From Frigoribacterium sp. JB110 (GTDB taxonomy: Bacteria > Actinomycetota > Actinomycetes > Actinomycetales > Microbacteriaceae): a stretch of DNA of 64,000 bases. The translations under genes were made by a program, and so were the position numbers. The notes under the pieces were generated by a model. It worked only from the letters and a program-made list of their open reading frames with translations, was not told the DNA's origin and ran no database searches. Of the stretch, positions 26,394 to 35,900 are shown in pieces. Location of the stretch: the NCBI RefSeq assembly GCF_900163665.1, contig NZ_FUIA01000011.1, forward strand, positions 62,001 through 126,000, read 5' to 3'. How positions within the stretch are numbered: the first letter of the stretch is position 1; each line of letters opens with the position of its first letter.

Positions 26394-27143
26394 CTATGCC
26401 TCGTCCGGCGTGGTCCAGGTGAGCGGATTCTGGTTCCACGAGTTGCCGACCGAGACAGCGATCTTGCCCGCGATATAGCGGTCGACCGACCACTCCAGGA
26501 TGCGCCCGTGCGGGTCTCGCGACACGCGGCGGTGCGCCAGCAGGGCGGATCCCCTGCCGACTCCGAGCAGCTGCGCGTCACGCGCCTTCGCGCCCTCAGC
26601 ACTGAAGCTGTGCTCCGCATGCGTGAAGCGCACGCCGTGCTCGGCGAGTGCGACGGTGACCGACGGCACATCGGACGCAAGCGCCGCCACGAATTGGCCC
26701 ACCCACTCCGTGTAGCGAGTGCGCTCGAGCATCACCACGTCGCCGTCGAGCGAGCGCACGCGCACCACAGACAGCACACGCGCACCGTGCGGGGCCAGCA
26801 GCAGCTGCTCGTCGAGCGCGTCGGCGATCTTCCATGCGCTCTCGATCACGTGCCCGCCGGGCTCATGTCCGTGACCGCGCGCCCACTGCGCGAAGCTGTG
26901 GAACTCGTCGAAAGACGACCGGGGGTTCGGTACGCGCACCACAGACTTCGGTCGCCCCCTGGTGCCGTCGACGATCCCCTCGGCGACGAGCTCCTTGAGC
27001 GCGACGCGCACGGTGCCGAGCGAGGCGCCGAAGCGCTCGGCGAGCACCCGCTCCGGCGGAAGCGAGTCGCCGACGCCGTACGCGCCGTCGCGGATCTCCG
27101 CGCGCAGCGCATCGGCGATGGTCCTGAACGCGAATGCCTGCAC
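26394..27143 (-). CDS. GntR family regulator, HutC/UTRA subfamily
   Basis: A 249-residue regulator. The GTG start at 27143 follows AAGGGAG. Residues 1-70 are the winged helix (IADALRAEIRDGAYGVGD, LGTVRVALKELVAEGIV); about 85-240 is the UTRA ligand domain (RVRSLDGDVVMLERTRY). It is divergent from the ABC importer operon at 27377 with two palindromic sites between them, so it is the probable local repressor. UTRA proteins sense small effectors such as phosphonates, sugar phosphates or histidine derivatives; the operon's phosphatases favour a phosphorus compound. Confidence 0.88.
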   Translation of the reverse strand: MQAFAFRTIADALRAEIRDGAYGVGDSLPPERVLAERFGASLGTVRVALKELVAEGIVDGTRGRPKSVVRVPNPRSSFDEFHSFAQWARGHGHEPGGHVIESAWKIADALDEQLLLAPHGARVLSVVRVRSLDGDVVMLERTRYTEWVGQFVAALASDVPSVTVALAEHGVRFTHAEHSFSAEGAKARDAQLLGVGRGSALLAHRRVSRDPHGRILEWSVDRYIAGKIAVSVGNSWNQNPLTWTTPDEA

Positions 27144-27280
27144 CCCGCGTCTCCCTTCGTGCGTCGCGCCGGTCGCTGTCGACCGATTCGGGCCCTCAGT
27201 CTATGCGTCGCCACGCCCGTCATTCGGACGCCTCTCCGCGTTCATCCGGCGTTCGATCCGCGCTCATCGATTCGACATGT

Positions 27281-27324
27281 TCACTAGTGATCTTTATGGT
27301 GAAGTCGTCAGCATCACTAGCGAT
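27281..27324. promoter_or_regulatory. Two operator-like palindromes between gntR and the ABC operon
   Basis: TCACTAGTGA at 27281-27290 is a perfect palindrome, and ATCACTAGCGAT at 27313-27324 is the same site with one mismatch. Their centres are 33 bp apart, about three helical turns, so both face the same side of the DNA. The central TA between inverted arms suits HutC/UTRA-type GntR operators. Confidence 0.65.
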
Positions 27325-27376
27325 GTTCTCATTCAGTACTCTCTCCCCCTTCAGGAAAGGCAGCGTCCAGAAGATC

Positions 27377-28507
27377 ATGCGCACACGAGTTCTCGCCGCG
27401 ATCGGCGTCATCGCCGCAACCGCGTTCGCCCTCGCCGGATGCTCCGGCGGCGGCTCCTCCGAAGCCTCCGAGACCTGGCGCACCGCGACCAGCGCCGAAG
27501 ACGGCGGCGGAATGGACAAGCTCATCGAAGACGCACAGGCCGAGGGCGCGTTCAACGCGATGGGCCTGTACGAGGACTGGGCCAACTACGGCGGCGTGCT
27601 CGACGCGTTCAGCGACAAGTACGACATCGAGATCAACAACGACACGTCGACCGGCTCCAGCCAGGACCTCGTCAACGCCGTCGTCAACCGCCAGGGCCAA
27701 GACACCTCCCTCGACTACCTCGACACCGGCCTCAGCTACGCCGTACAGGCCGACGCTGACGGGCTGCTCGCCGAGTACCTGCCGGCGACGATCGACGACG
27801 TTCCCGAGCAGTACGTCGGCGAGAACAGCACTTGGATCAACCAGTACGGCGGCACCATCGCGATCGCGTGCGACACCTCGCGCATCGAGGTGTGCCCGAC
27901 GTCGTTCCAGGATCTGCTCGATCCGCAGTACCAGGGACAGGTGGCGCTGCCCAACAGTCCGGAGACCTCCGAGTCGTCATTCATGATCGTGCACGCGGCG
28001 TCTCTCGCGAACGGCGGATCGTTCGACGACATCGAACCGGGTGTCGAGTTCTTCCGTGACCTGCAGCAGAGCGGCAGCTTCCTTCCGGTGCAGGGCAATG
28101 CCGGCACGATCGAGACGGGCGAGACGCCGATCCTGCTGGAGTGGACCTACACTCTGCAGCCCATCGCCGACCGGTTGGCTGACGAGTCGGGCATCGACGT
28201 CGAGGTGAACATCCCGACCGACGGCATCGTGTCGTCCTTCTACACGGCATCACTCAACGACGACGCCCCGCACCCCGCGACAGCGCGCCTGTTCTACGAG
28301 TTCCTCTTCTCCGACGAGGGGCAGAACCTCCTGCTGGCCGGCGGGGTCTCCCCCGTGCGGCTCGACGCGATGATCGAGGCCGGCACCGTGGACGAGGACG
28401 CGCTGGACGCCCTCCCCAGCGCTGAGCTCGGCGAGATGCCGTCACTCGAGCAGCGCCAGGCGAACCAGCAGGTGATCGACGCCGAGTGGGCGTCGGCCAT
28501 CCAGTGA
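27377..28507 (+). CDS. ABC transporter substrate-binding lipoprotein (AfuA/2-aminoethylphosphonate type)
   Basis: A 376-residue binding protein of the iron/thiamine/phosphonate/putrescine-type cluster. The ATG at 27377 begins a lipoprotein signal (MRTRVLAAIGVIAATAFALA, lipobox LAGC); a longer in-frame start at 27299 would add a meaningless stretch. The mature protein has the type 2 binding fold (VNAVVNRQGQDTSLDYLDTG early; YEFLFSDEGQNLLLAGGVSP late). It is the first gene of a six-gene operon. The phosphatases at the operon end suggest a phosphorylated or phosphonate ligand, but iron or polyamine cannot be excluded from the sequence. Confidence 0.85.
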   Translation: MRTRVLAAIGVIAATAFALAGCSGGGSSEASETWRTATSAEDGGGMDKLIEDAQAEGAFNAMGLYEDWANYGGVLDAFSDKYDIEINNDTSTGSSQDLVNAVVNRQGQDTSLDYLDTGLSYAVQADADGLLAEYLPATIDDVPEQYVGENSTWINQYGGTIAIACDTSRIEVCPTSFQDLLDPQYQGQVALPNSPETSESSFMIVHAASLANGGSFDDIEPGVEFFRDLQQSGSFLPVQGNAGTIETGETPILLEWTYTLQPIADRLADESGIDVEVNIPTDGIVSSFYTASLNDDAPHPATARLFYEFLFSDEGQNLLLAGGVSPVRLDAMIEAGTVDEDALDALPSAELGEMPSLEQRQANQQVIDAEWASAIQ

Positions 28508-29385
28508 GCGCCGCGCGCACCTCCCCGGCTCGTCGAGCACGCCTCGGCGGGTCAGGGACGCCGGCCGTCGCCGCCCTCGCGCCGATGGCACTTCTCCTGG
28601 CCTGCTTCTTCCTCCTGCCCATCGTCGGCATGGCGCTCACCGCGTTCACTGTGTCGGACGGGGCCGGCGGGTCGCACCTCGGCCTGGAGAACTTCGCGAG
28701 CCTCGCCGACCGCGGCCAGGCCATCGCGAACTCCGTGAAGGTCTCCGCCATCGGCGCCCTCGTCGGCGCCGCCATCGGCTCCGTCAGCTCCTTCTGCATC
28801 GCTCAGATCCGCTCGAAGAAGCTCGACGCCATCGTGGCCGTGCTCTCGTCTGTGCTCGCGAACGACGGCGGTGCGCCCCTCGCGTTCAGCTTCATCGTGA
28901 CGCTCGGCAACACCGGATTCCTGTTCGCGCTGCTCGGGCTGGACGCCATCGGCTTCTCGTTGTACAGCTGGCAGGGCCTGGTCGTGATGTACCAGTACTT
29001 CCTCGTGCCGACGATGATCATGGTGACGCTCCCCACCTTCGTCGGTCTGAGGCGCGAGTGGCAGGAGGCGAACCTCAGCCTCGGCGGCTCCGCCTGGACG
29101 TTCTGGCGCCGCGTCGGGCTTCCCGTCGCCGCCCCCGCTCTCCTCGGCGGCTGGGTGCTGCTGTTCGGCTCCGCGTATGCCACGCATGCGTCGGCGGCAG
29201 TCCTGATCGGCACCGGTGGCTTCCCCCTGGTCACACTCACCATCGCCTCGGAGCTGCGGTCCGGCGTGTCGTCGGGCGGCGAGGAGGCGGCGATGGCGCT
29301 CGGCGTGACGATGGTGGTCATCGCGGTCGTCGTGCTGTTCCTGTTCAACCGACTGCAGAGGATGTCCGCGCGATGGATCAGCTGA
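28504..29385 (+). CDS. ABC transporter permease (first subunit)
   Basis: A 293-residue permease with about six membrane segments and the coupling-loop motif WQEANLSLGGSAWTFWRRVG near residue 190, the EAA-type loop that docks on the ATPase. The GTG at 28504 overlaps the stop of the binding-protein gene (GTGA), so translation is coupled. It pairs with the second permease to form the importer channel. Confidence 0.88.
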   Translation: MSAARTSPARRARLGGSGTPAVAALAPMALLLACFFLLPIVGMALTAFTVSDGAGGSHLGLENFASLADRGQAIANSVKVSAIGALVGAAIGSVSSFCIAQIRSKKLDAIVAVLSSVLANDGGAPLAFSFIVTLGNTGFLFALLGLDAIGFSLYSWQGLVVMYQYFLVPTMIMVTLPTFVGLRREWQEANLSLGGSAWTFWRRVGLPVAAPALLGGWVLLFGSAYATHASAAVLIGTGGFPLVTLTIASELRSGVSSGGEEAAMALGVTMVVIAVVVLFLFNRLQRMSARWIS

Positions 29386-30254
29386 ACCGCCCTGCCCGCG
29401 CTCTGCGCTGGACCCCGATTGTGCTCGTCGGCGCCTACCTGGCCATCCCGATCCTGTGCTCGATCGCCTTCGCCGTCTTCCCCGGCGGGTCGTTCTCGCT
29501 CGAGTCGTACAGCGTGCTCGGAAGCGACGCCAGCCTGCTCGACGCCGCTGCGCGCACTCTCACGATCGCGGTGCTCACGGTCGTCGTGCTGCTGGCAGTG
29601 CTCGTGCCCGCCGTCGTCGCCGTGCACCTGTGGGCACCGAAGCTGCGCCCTGTGCTCGAGATCCTGTGCACTCTGCCCCTCGTCGTACCGTCGATCGCGC
29701 TCGCGGCCGGCGTGGTGTCGATGCTGCGCTGGGGCGCATCGCAGGGCCGCGGAAGCATCCCGAACGAGATCAGCCAGACGTTGCAGAACCCCGATCTGCC
29801 GCTGATCCTCGTGGGGACCTACGTCGTGCTCTGCCTGCCGTTCACGTTCCGATCGATCGATGCGGGCCTGCGCACGATTCCCCTCAAGGCGATCGTCGAG
29901 GGGTCGACGATCCTCGGATCGTCCACGTGGGGCACCATCTGGCGCGTCGTGCTGCCGAACATCCGCGGGCCCGTGCAGTTCTCGGTGTTCTTCGGAACCG
30001 CGCTGTGCTTCGGCGAGTTCTCGATCGCGGCGACGCTCAGCCAGCAGACGGTGCCGGTATGGCTGTTCACCGTGTCGAACACCGACTTCCGGGCGTCCAT
30101 CGCCGTGGCTGTGCTCCTCAACCTGACCACCTGGGCGCTCATGCTCCTCGCCACCTTCGCCGCCGGCCGACTCGCGCCGGCCCCGCACGTCGACGAGGAC
30201 GACGCCTCTGTTCCGACTCCGCGCACTCCGTCCCGGAAGGTGACCGCATCATGA
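29373..30254 (+). CDS. ABC transporter permease (second subunit)
   Basis: A 293-residue permease, about six membrane segments, with the EAA-type loop VEGSTILGSSTWGTIWRVVL near residue 190. The ATG at 29373 overlaps the previous gene by 13 bp; the upstream open frame is a shadow of that gene. The C-terminal tail of about 30 residues is Pro/Thr-rich and polar. Confidence 0.88.
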   Translation: MDQLNRPARALRWTPIVLVGAYLAIPILCSIAFAVFPGGSFSLESYSVLGSDASLLDAAARTLTIAVLTVVVLLAVLVPAVVAVHLWAPKLRPVLEILCTLPLVVPSIALAAGVVSMLRWGASQGRGSIPNEISQTLQNPDLPLILVGTYVVLCLPFTFRSIDAGLRTIPLKAIVEGSTILGSSTWGTIWRVVLPNIRGPVQFSVFFGTALCFGEFSIAATLSQQTVPVWLFTVSNTDFRASIAVAVLLNLTTWALMLLATFAAGRLAPAPHVDEDDASVPTPRTPSRKVTAS

Positions 30255-31300
30255 CCGCCACAGACAACAACGAGGTCACTCTCGAGAAGGTGACCAAGCG
30301 CTTCGGCGACACGACCGTACTGCGCGACATGGACGTCCGGATCGCGCCGGGTGAGCTGCTGAGCGTGCTCGGGCCATCAGGATGCGGCAAGACGACCGCC
30401 CTGCGCATCCTGGCCGGCTTCGAGAAGCCGACATCGGGCAGCATCCGCGTCGGCGGGAGCGACATCACGACCCTCGCACCGAACCGGCGCGACATCGGCA
30501 TGGTGTTCCAGGCGTACAGCCTGTTCCCCAACCTCTCGGTGCGGCAGAACGTCGAGTACGGGCTGCGCATCCGTCGTGTGAAGCCGCCAGCACGGCACAA
30601 GCGCGCAGAAGAGCTGCTCGAGATGTGCGGCTTGGAGCACCTGGCCGCACGGTTCCCGCATCAGCTGTCCGGAGGACAGCAGCAGCGCGTCGCCCTCGCC
30701 AGAGCGCTCGCGGTCCGCCCCTCCGTGCTGCTGCTCGACGAGCCGCTCTCCGCGCTCGACGCAATCGTGCGCTCGCAGATCCGCGACGAGATCCGACGCC
30801 TGCAGCAGCAGCTCGGCATCACGACCATGTTCGTCACCCACGACCAGGGCGAAGCGCTGGCGATCGCCGACCGCGTCGCTGTGCTCAACGGCGGACGCAT
30901 CGAACAGATCGCCGCGCCGCAGGATGTGTACCAGCGCCCCGCCACTGAATTCGTCGCCCGCTTCGTCGGCACCGTCTCAGAAATCGGCGTCCCCGACACC
31001 TTCGACGGCGGCACCGTGCCACTGGCGCAGCCGGCACCCGGGCTGGACACGCTCTTCGTCCGCCCCGAGGACGTCGAGCTGCTTCCGGACGACTCCGGCG
31101 ATGCGACGGTCACGGAGCAGACCTATCTCGGAGACCGGACCATCGTCCGCGCCGAGACGAAGGCCGGCCTGCGCGTGACCGCGTCGGTGTCCGCCGCAGG
31201 AGCGGGCCCAGTCGCCCCCGGAACGCGCGTGGCTGTCCGCGTGCTCTCCTCCCCTGCGCTGCGCGTGCCCCATGGCACGAGCGAGAAGGTCGCCGCGTGA
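30251..31300 (+). CDS. ABC transporter ATPase, MalK/PotA-like
   Basis: A 349-residue ATPase that energises the importer. It shows Walker A GPSGCGKTT, Q-loop VFQAYSLFPNLSV, signature LSGGQQQRVALARAL, Walker B LLLDEPLSALD and the switch THDQ, then a C-terminal TOBE-type regulatory domain (FVRPEDVEL). The ATG overlaps the permease stop by 4 bp. The whole operon is therefore translationally coupled. Confidence 0.93.
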   Translation: MTATDNNEVTLEKVTKRFGDTTVLRDMDVRIAPGELLSVLGPSGCGKTTALRILAGFEKPTSGSIRVGGSDITTLAPNRRDIGMVFQAYSLFPNLSVRQNVEYGLRIRRVKPPARHKRAEELLEMCGLEHLAARFPHQLSGGQQQRVALARALAVRPSVLLLDEPLSALDAIVRSQIRDEIRRLQQQLGITTMFVTHDQGEALAIADRVAVLNGGRIEQIAAPQDVYQRPATEFVARFVGTVSEIGVPDTFDGGTVPLAQPAPGLDTLFVRPEDVELLPDDSGDATVTEQTYLGDRTIVRAETKAGLRVTASVSAAGAGPVAPGTRVAVRVLSSPALRVPHGTSEKVAA

Positions 31301-31983
31301 CTGATCTCGCCATCGCCGCCGAGGGCATCCGGATGACCGCCCGCGCGGTCGTGTTCGACTGCGACGGCATCCTGGTCGACTCGGAATCGATCTGGCTGCA
31401 GCTGATCTCGGAGGTGCTCGCCGACGTCGCGGACGCCGACCCCGAGCAGTTCCACGGCTCCAGCGTGGACGATGCGGCCACCGGAATCGCCGCGCTCACC
31501 GGCACCGAGCCCTCCGCCATGCGCGCAGACCTCGTTCGTCGCTACTCGGCTCGGCTCGCCCCCGGGGTGGCCCCGATGCCTGGAGCGATCGCACTCGTCA
31601 CGCGCCTGGCAGCGGCCGTGCCGGTCGCCGTGGCGAGCAACGGCCTGCGCGCCGACGTGGAGATGATGCTCGACAGCATCGGACTGCTCGATACAGTGCA
31701 TGTCGTGCGCACGCTCAGCGACGTCGCTTCGGGGAAGCCGGCCCCCGATCTCTACCTCGACGCCGCGCATCTGCTCGGCGTCGAGCCCGGTCGCACCATC
31801 GCCTTCGAGGACTCGCCCGCCGGGTCCCGTGCCGCGCGTGCGGCGGGGATGACGGTGATCGGCGTCAACGCCGACCCCGCCGTCTCGCTCGACTGCGATG
31901 CGCGCTTCACCTCCCTCACCGACATCGACGCACAGCTCGTTCCTACCCCGGAGCGGGAGAATCTGGAGACGAAAGCACCATGA
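31297..31983 (+). CDS. HAD family phosphatase (beta-phosphoglucomutase/phosphatase-like)
   Basis: A 228-residue HAD hydrolase. Motif I VVFDCDGILVDSE contains the nucleophile and acid/base aspartates; motif II is VAVASNGL; motif III lysine is in SGKPAPDLYL; motif IV is FEDSPAG. The GTG at 31297 overlaps the ATPase stop (GTGA); an internal ATG at 31333 would trim 12 residues. Proteins of this type dephosphorylate small sugar or polyol phosphates. Its place inside the importer operon suggests it works on the imported compound or its product. Confidence 0.85.
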   Translation: MTDLAIAAEGIRMTARAVVFDCDGILVDSESIWLQLISEVLADVADADPEQFHGSSVDDAATGIAALTGTEPSAMRADLVRRYSARLAPGVAPMPGAIALVTRLAAAVPVAVASNGLRADVEMMLDSIGLLDTVHVVRTLSDVASGKPAPDLYLDAAHLLGVEPGRTIAFEDSPAGSRAARAAGMTVIGVNADPAVSLDCDARFTSLTDIDAQLVPTPERENLETKAP

Positions 31984-32870
31984 CGACTCCCCTTGACGCA
32001 CACACCGACGCCGGGTCACTCCGTCTGATGACGTGGAACATCTGGTGCGGCGGACGCGAAGTCGACGACGCAGGCAGGAAGCAGATCGAAGTGCTGGACG
32101 GCCAGGCGTCCGACGTGCTCTTCCTCCAGGAGGCATGGCAGCATTCGGCGGCACCATTGGCCGCGGAACTCCGGATGGCCGTTGCGCAGCAGGGATTCGA
32201 CAACGCCGTACTGAGCCCGCACGCGATCCGGCTGATTCCGACCGACACCGATCCGTATGCAACCGCAGCGATCATCCGGACCCCGATCGGCGACGTGCTC
32301 GCCTGGTCGGTGCATCTGTCTCCGTGGGACTACGGGCCGTACCGACACGGAGCCAGTGCGGGCGAGAGGAATGCCGTGTTCGCGGCAGAACGTGACATTC
32401 CCGGCGAGCAGGAGCGCGAGCAGCAGATCGGCGCCGTGCTCTCCTCAACCGACCGAATCCTCTCCGAGGTCGGCGATATGCCCGTGATCATCGCAGGCGA
32501 CTTCAACGTGCCGTCCACGCTCGACTGGGACGGCCGGATCCGCCCTTCGACCGATTGGCCGGCCACACGGGCGCTGCTCGAGGCCGGCTACACCGATGCG
32601 TTCCGCGCCGTGCATCCCGATCCTGCTGCCGCTCCCGGCCTGACCTGGGCACAGATCCACACGCTCGAGGACGAGCCGCGCGACCGCATCGACTTCATTT
32701 CGGTGCGCGGTCTCACGGTCGTCGCCGCTGACCACTACGGTTCGGCGATCGATCCCGACCAGGGTGCTGGGTTCACCGAACACGGCGGCCGGAACGACTA
32801 CATCCCGAGTCACGCGGGGAACTCGTTCCCGTCCGACCATCTGGCGGTGCGCGCAGTCGTCACGCACTGA
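31980..32870 (+). CDS. Endonuclease/exonuclease/phosphatase-fold hydrolase
   Basis: A 296-residue EEP-superfamily enzyme without a signal peptide. Visible catalytic blocks are MTWNIWCGG (Asn), LQEAW (metal-binding Glu), VHLSPWDYGPY (His), IIAGDFNVPS (Asp-x-Asn) and the closing PSDHLAV (Asp-His). The family hydrolyses phosphodiesters or phosphomonoesters (nucleases, sphingomyelinases, inositol phosphatases). Located at the end of the importer operon with a 4-bp overlap with the HAD gene, it probably cleaves an imported organophosphate diester whose product the HAD enzyme could dephosphorylate. Confidence 0.85.
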   Translation: MTTPLDAHTDAGSLRLMTWNIWCGGREVDDAGRKQIEVLDGQASDVLFLQEAWQHSAAPLAAELRMAVAQQGFDNAVLSPHAIRLIPTDTDPYATAAIIRTPIGDVLAWSVHLSPWDYGPYRHGASAGERNAVFAAERDIPGEQEREQQIGAVLSSTDRILSEVGDMPVIIAGDFNVPSTLDWDGRIRPSTDWPATRALLEAGYTDAFRAVHPDPAAAPGLTWAQIHTLEDEPRDRIDFISVRGLTVVAADHYGSAIDPDQGAGFTEHGGRNDYIPSHAGNSFPSDHLAVRAVVTH

Positions 32871-32915
32871 GGCCGCGCCGCACACAGGATGCACGGGTGT
32901 CTCGTCGAGTGAGCG

Positions 32916-32961
32916 CCGGGCGCCGGTGGGACGGGCCGCTGCCCGCTCCACCGGCGCCCGG
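32916..32961. terminator. Bidirectional terminator between two convergent operons
   Basis: A 14-bp perfect stem (CCGGGCGCCGGTGG at 32916-32929 and its complement at 32948-32961) with an 18-base loop lies between the stops of the phosphatase operon and the GH2 operon. Confidence 0.8.
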
Positions 32962-32966
32962 ATGGA

Positions 32967-35900
32967 TCACTCCACGATTTGGATGTCCCGGATCTTCGTG
33001 TTCCCCTTCGTCTCGACGTAGACCCGGTAGTCGCCCACGTCGTAGGTGCCCGTGGCGTTGTTGCCGATCGTGTGCGTCGCCTCCTGCGTCGTCTCGGATC
33101 CGTCGGCATGGGTCTCGGTCACAACGATGGTGAGCTCGTTCGTCGGTCCCGGTGTCTTCGCCACCGTTGCGGCCGCCTCTGTGCTCACGATCTCATCCGG
33201 ATCGTCATCCGCGCTGGATTCCTCCTCGTACAGCCGCGCGACCTGCGCGTCATCCAAGGGCAACCCGAACACGTGCACATCGTCGAGCGCGCCGGTGAGG
33301 AAGTCGACATCGTCGCCCTCCCACTCGGCGCGGCCGAGCGCGATCGCTCCCGTGGCACCCGTCGCGCCCTTCGCCTCGACGGCACTCGCCTGCTCACCGT
33401 CCACGTAGAGCGCGAGCTTCTCATCCTGCGCATCGCGCACGCCCACCAGGTGGTACCAGACGCCCTGCTCCGGCACGATTTCGGCAACCGCCCGCGGGCC
33501 ATCGGGGAAGCTCATCGCGAATCCCCCGATGTCTGCGCCGTACTGCAGGAAGAAGCTGCTCGATTCGTCCAGGCCGTCCGCGCTGGCGAAGGTGACGTAC
33601 CCGGAGTCCGGAATCTCGTCCAGCCGCACCCATGTCGAGATCGAATAGCTGTCGGTGCCGTCGACGCCGTCGACCTGCGCCGTGGCCTGCTGGCCGCCGT
33701 CGAAGGCGATCGCGCTGCCGTCGCCGGCTGACTCGCGCTGTTCGGTCCACGTCACGCCGTCGCCGAGTTGCAGCGTGCTGCCGTTCTCGGTGAGGTCGGC
33801 GCTGGTGCTCCCTTCTCCTTCGTCCATCGACCAGTGCGCGAAGCCTTCGCCATCGGCGTCGGGGTCATCCGGAATGGGGGATCCCGATCCGTATGCGATC
33901 ACGCGAGCGTTGATCTCAGCGACCCGGTCGAAGTCCATCTTCGGCACGCGCCTGTCGTAGGTCCAGAAGCCGTTGACCTCTCCCTCCACGTCGGTGAGCT
34001 GTGTGTACACCGATCCGGAGAGGAAGTCACGAGACGGACGGAGAAGCTTCGCCGTATTGGCGACGTAGCTGTCGGTCAGAGCCTCGACCGAGTCCACCTC
34101 ACCGTAGGGGTTGACCGAGCCGCCAGGCCACACGTGACCCGGAACCGACAGCGAGAATCCGCCGTGCTCACCGTCGATCGATGCGCGGTTCTCATCGGGC
34201 TGAGGGAGCGCAGGGCCGACGTACATGTGCCAGTCGATGATGTCGCCTCGCCCGGAGTCGCCGTGCGAGTTGCAGCAGTTCACACCGCTGTGCGCGTTCA
34301 CGATCCTGGTCGGATCGAGTTCGCCGACCTCATCGGCGATGCGACCGGTGGCCTGCTGATCCCATTCGCCCCAGCCCTCGTTGAACGGCACCCAACCGAT
34401 CACGGACGTGTACGAGTCCATCTGATCGACCATGGTCGCCAGCTGACTCTCGAATGCCGCGCGCGACTCGTCGTCCTGGTTGCCACCGTTGTTGCTCGGC
34501 ATGTCCTGCCAGACGAGCATGCCGAGCTGATCGGCGTGGTGGTACCACCGCGCAGGCTCGACCTTGATGTGCTTGCGGATCGTGTTGAAGCCCAGTTCCT
34601 TGGTCTGCTCGATGTCCCAGCGCAGCGCCTCGTCGGTCGGTGCCGTGGAGACGCCGTCCGGCCAGTACCCCTGATCGAGCGTGGAGAGAAGGAAGGTCTG
34701 CTCCCCGTTCAGCAGGATGCGCTGCGTTCCACCCGATTCGCTGATCTCGATGGAGCGCATGCCGGCGTAGCTGCGCACCGTGTCGGCGCCCGTCGAGATG
34801 TCGATGTCGTAGAGGAAGGGGTCGTCGGGACTCCACAGACGCGGGTCGTCCACGGTTACGTCGATGGGCTCGCCGCCCTCGCCCGTCGCCTGCCCCACAG
34901 TCTCGCCGTCAGCCGACACCGTGACCGTGGTCGCGACACCGTCGTTGCCCTCGGTCTGCACGACGAAAGCTGACTCTTCGAGATCGGGCGTCACGTCCAA
35001 TTCTGTGACAGAGGACTCGGGCACCGGCTCCATCCATGCCGTCTGCCAGATGCCGGACGACGGCGTGTAGAAGATGCCGGAGGGGTTGACCTCCTGTTTG
35101 CCGCGCACCACGTTCGTGGTGTCGTCGTGCACACGCACAACGAGCTCGTTGACGCCCTCGTGAAGCGCATCCGTCGCGTCGGCGCTGAACGCGTCGTACC
35201 CGCCGGTGTGCGTGGCGATCTGCGTGCCGTTGACCAGGATCTGCGAGTCGTAGTCGACAGCGCCGAACTGCAGCATGAGACGGTTGCCGTCGCCGATCTT
35301 CCAATCGGCCGGCACCTCGAACGTGCGACGGTACGCGAAGTCGTCCTCGTGGCGGGCGATGCCGCTGAGCTCGGACTCGATGGGATACGGCACGACGACC
35401 TCTTCCGAGTAGGCCTCGCCTGTCGGCGCGGCTTCATCGCCCTCGAGCGCCTCGAACTGCCACGTGCCGTTGAGGTTCTGCCATTCATCGCGCTGCAGCT
35501 GCGGGCGGGGGTACTCAGGAAGCGGCGCCTCGGGGTCGACGTCCTCAGCCCACGGGGTCCGCATCGTGTACTCGGAGCCGTTCACCACAGGCAGGTCGAA
35601 GGGCGCGACCGACTCGCCGTCGAGGGCGAGGGAGCCATCGCCGTCGTAGGCCAGCCGTGTCACCGAGCCGCTCTGCACCGGAGTGTCCGCAGTGACCTGC
35701 AGCGAGCCCTCTGCCAGCGCGGCATCGGCAATGGGGATCTCGTAGCCGTCCGAGGTGAGCGCGAACTGCGTCGCATCGATCGCGCCGGAAAGTGCGCCGC
35801 CGAAGTCCGCGACAGCGACGGTGCCGCCCGCGTCCAGTCGGATGTCTGCGGTGACGCCGTCGTATGAGTCCGGCAGCGTGAACGCATCAGCCGGAATCGT

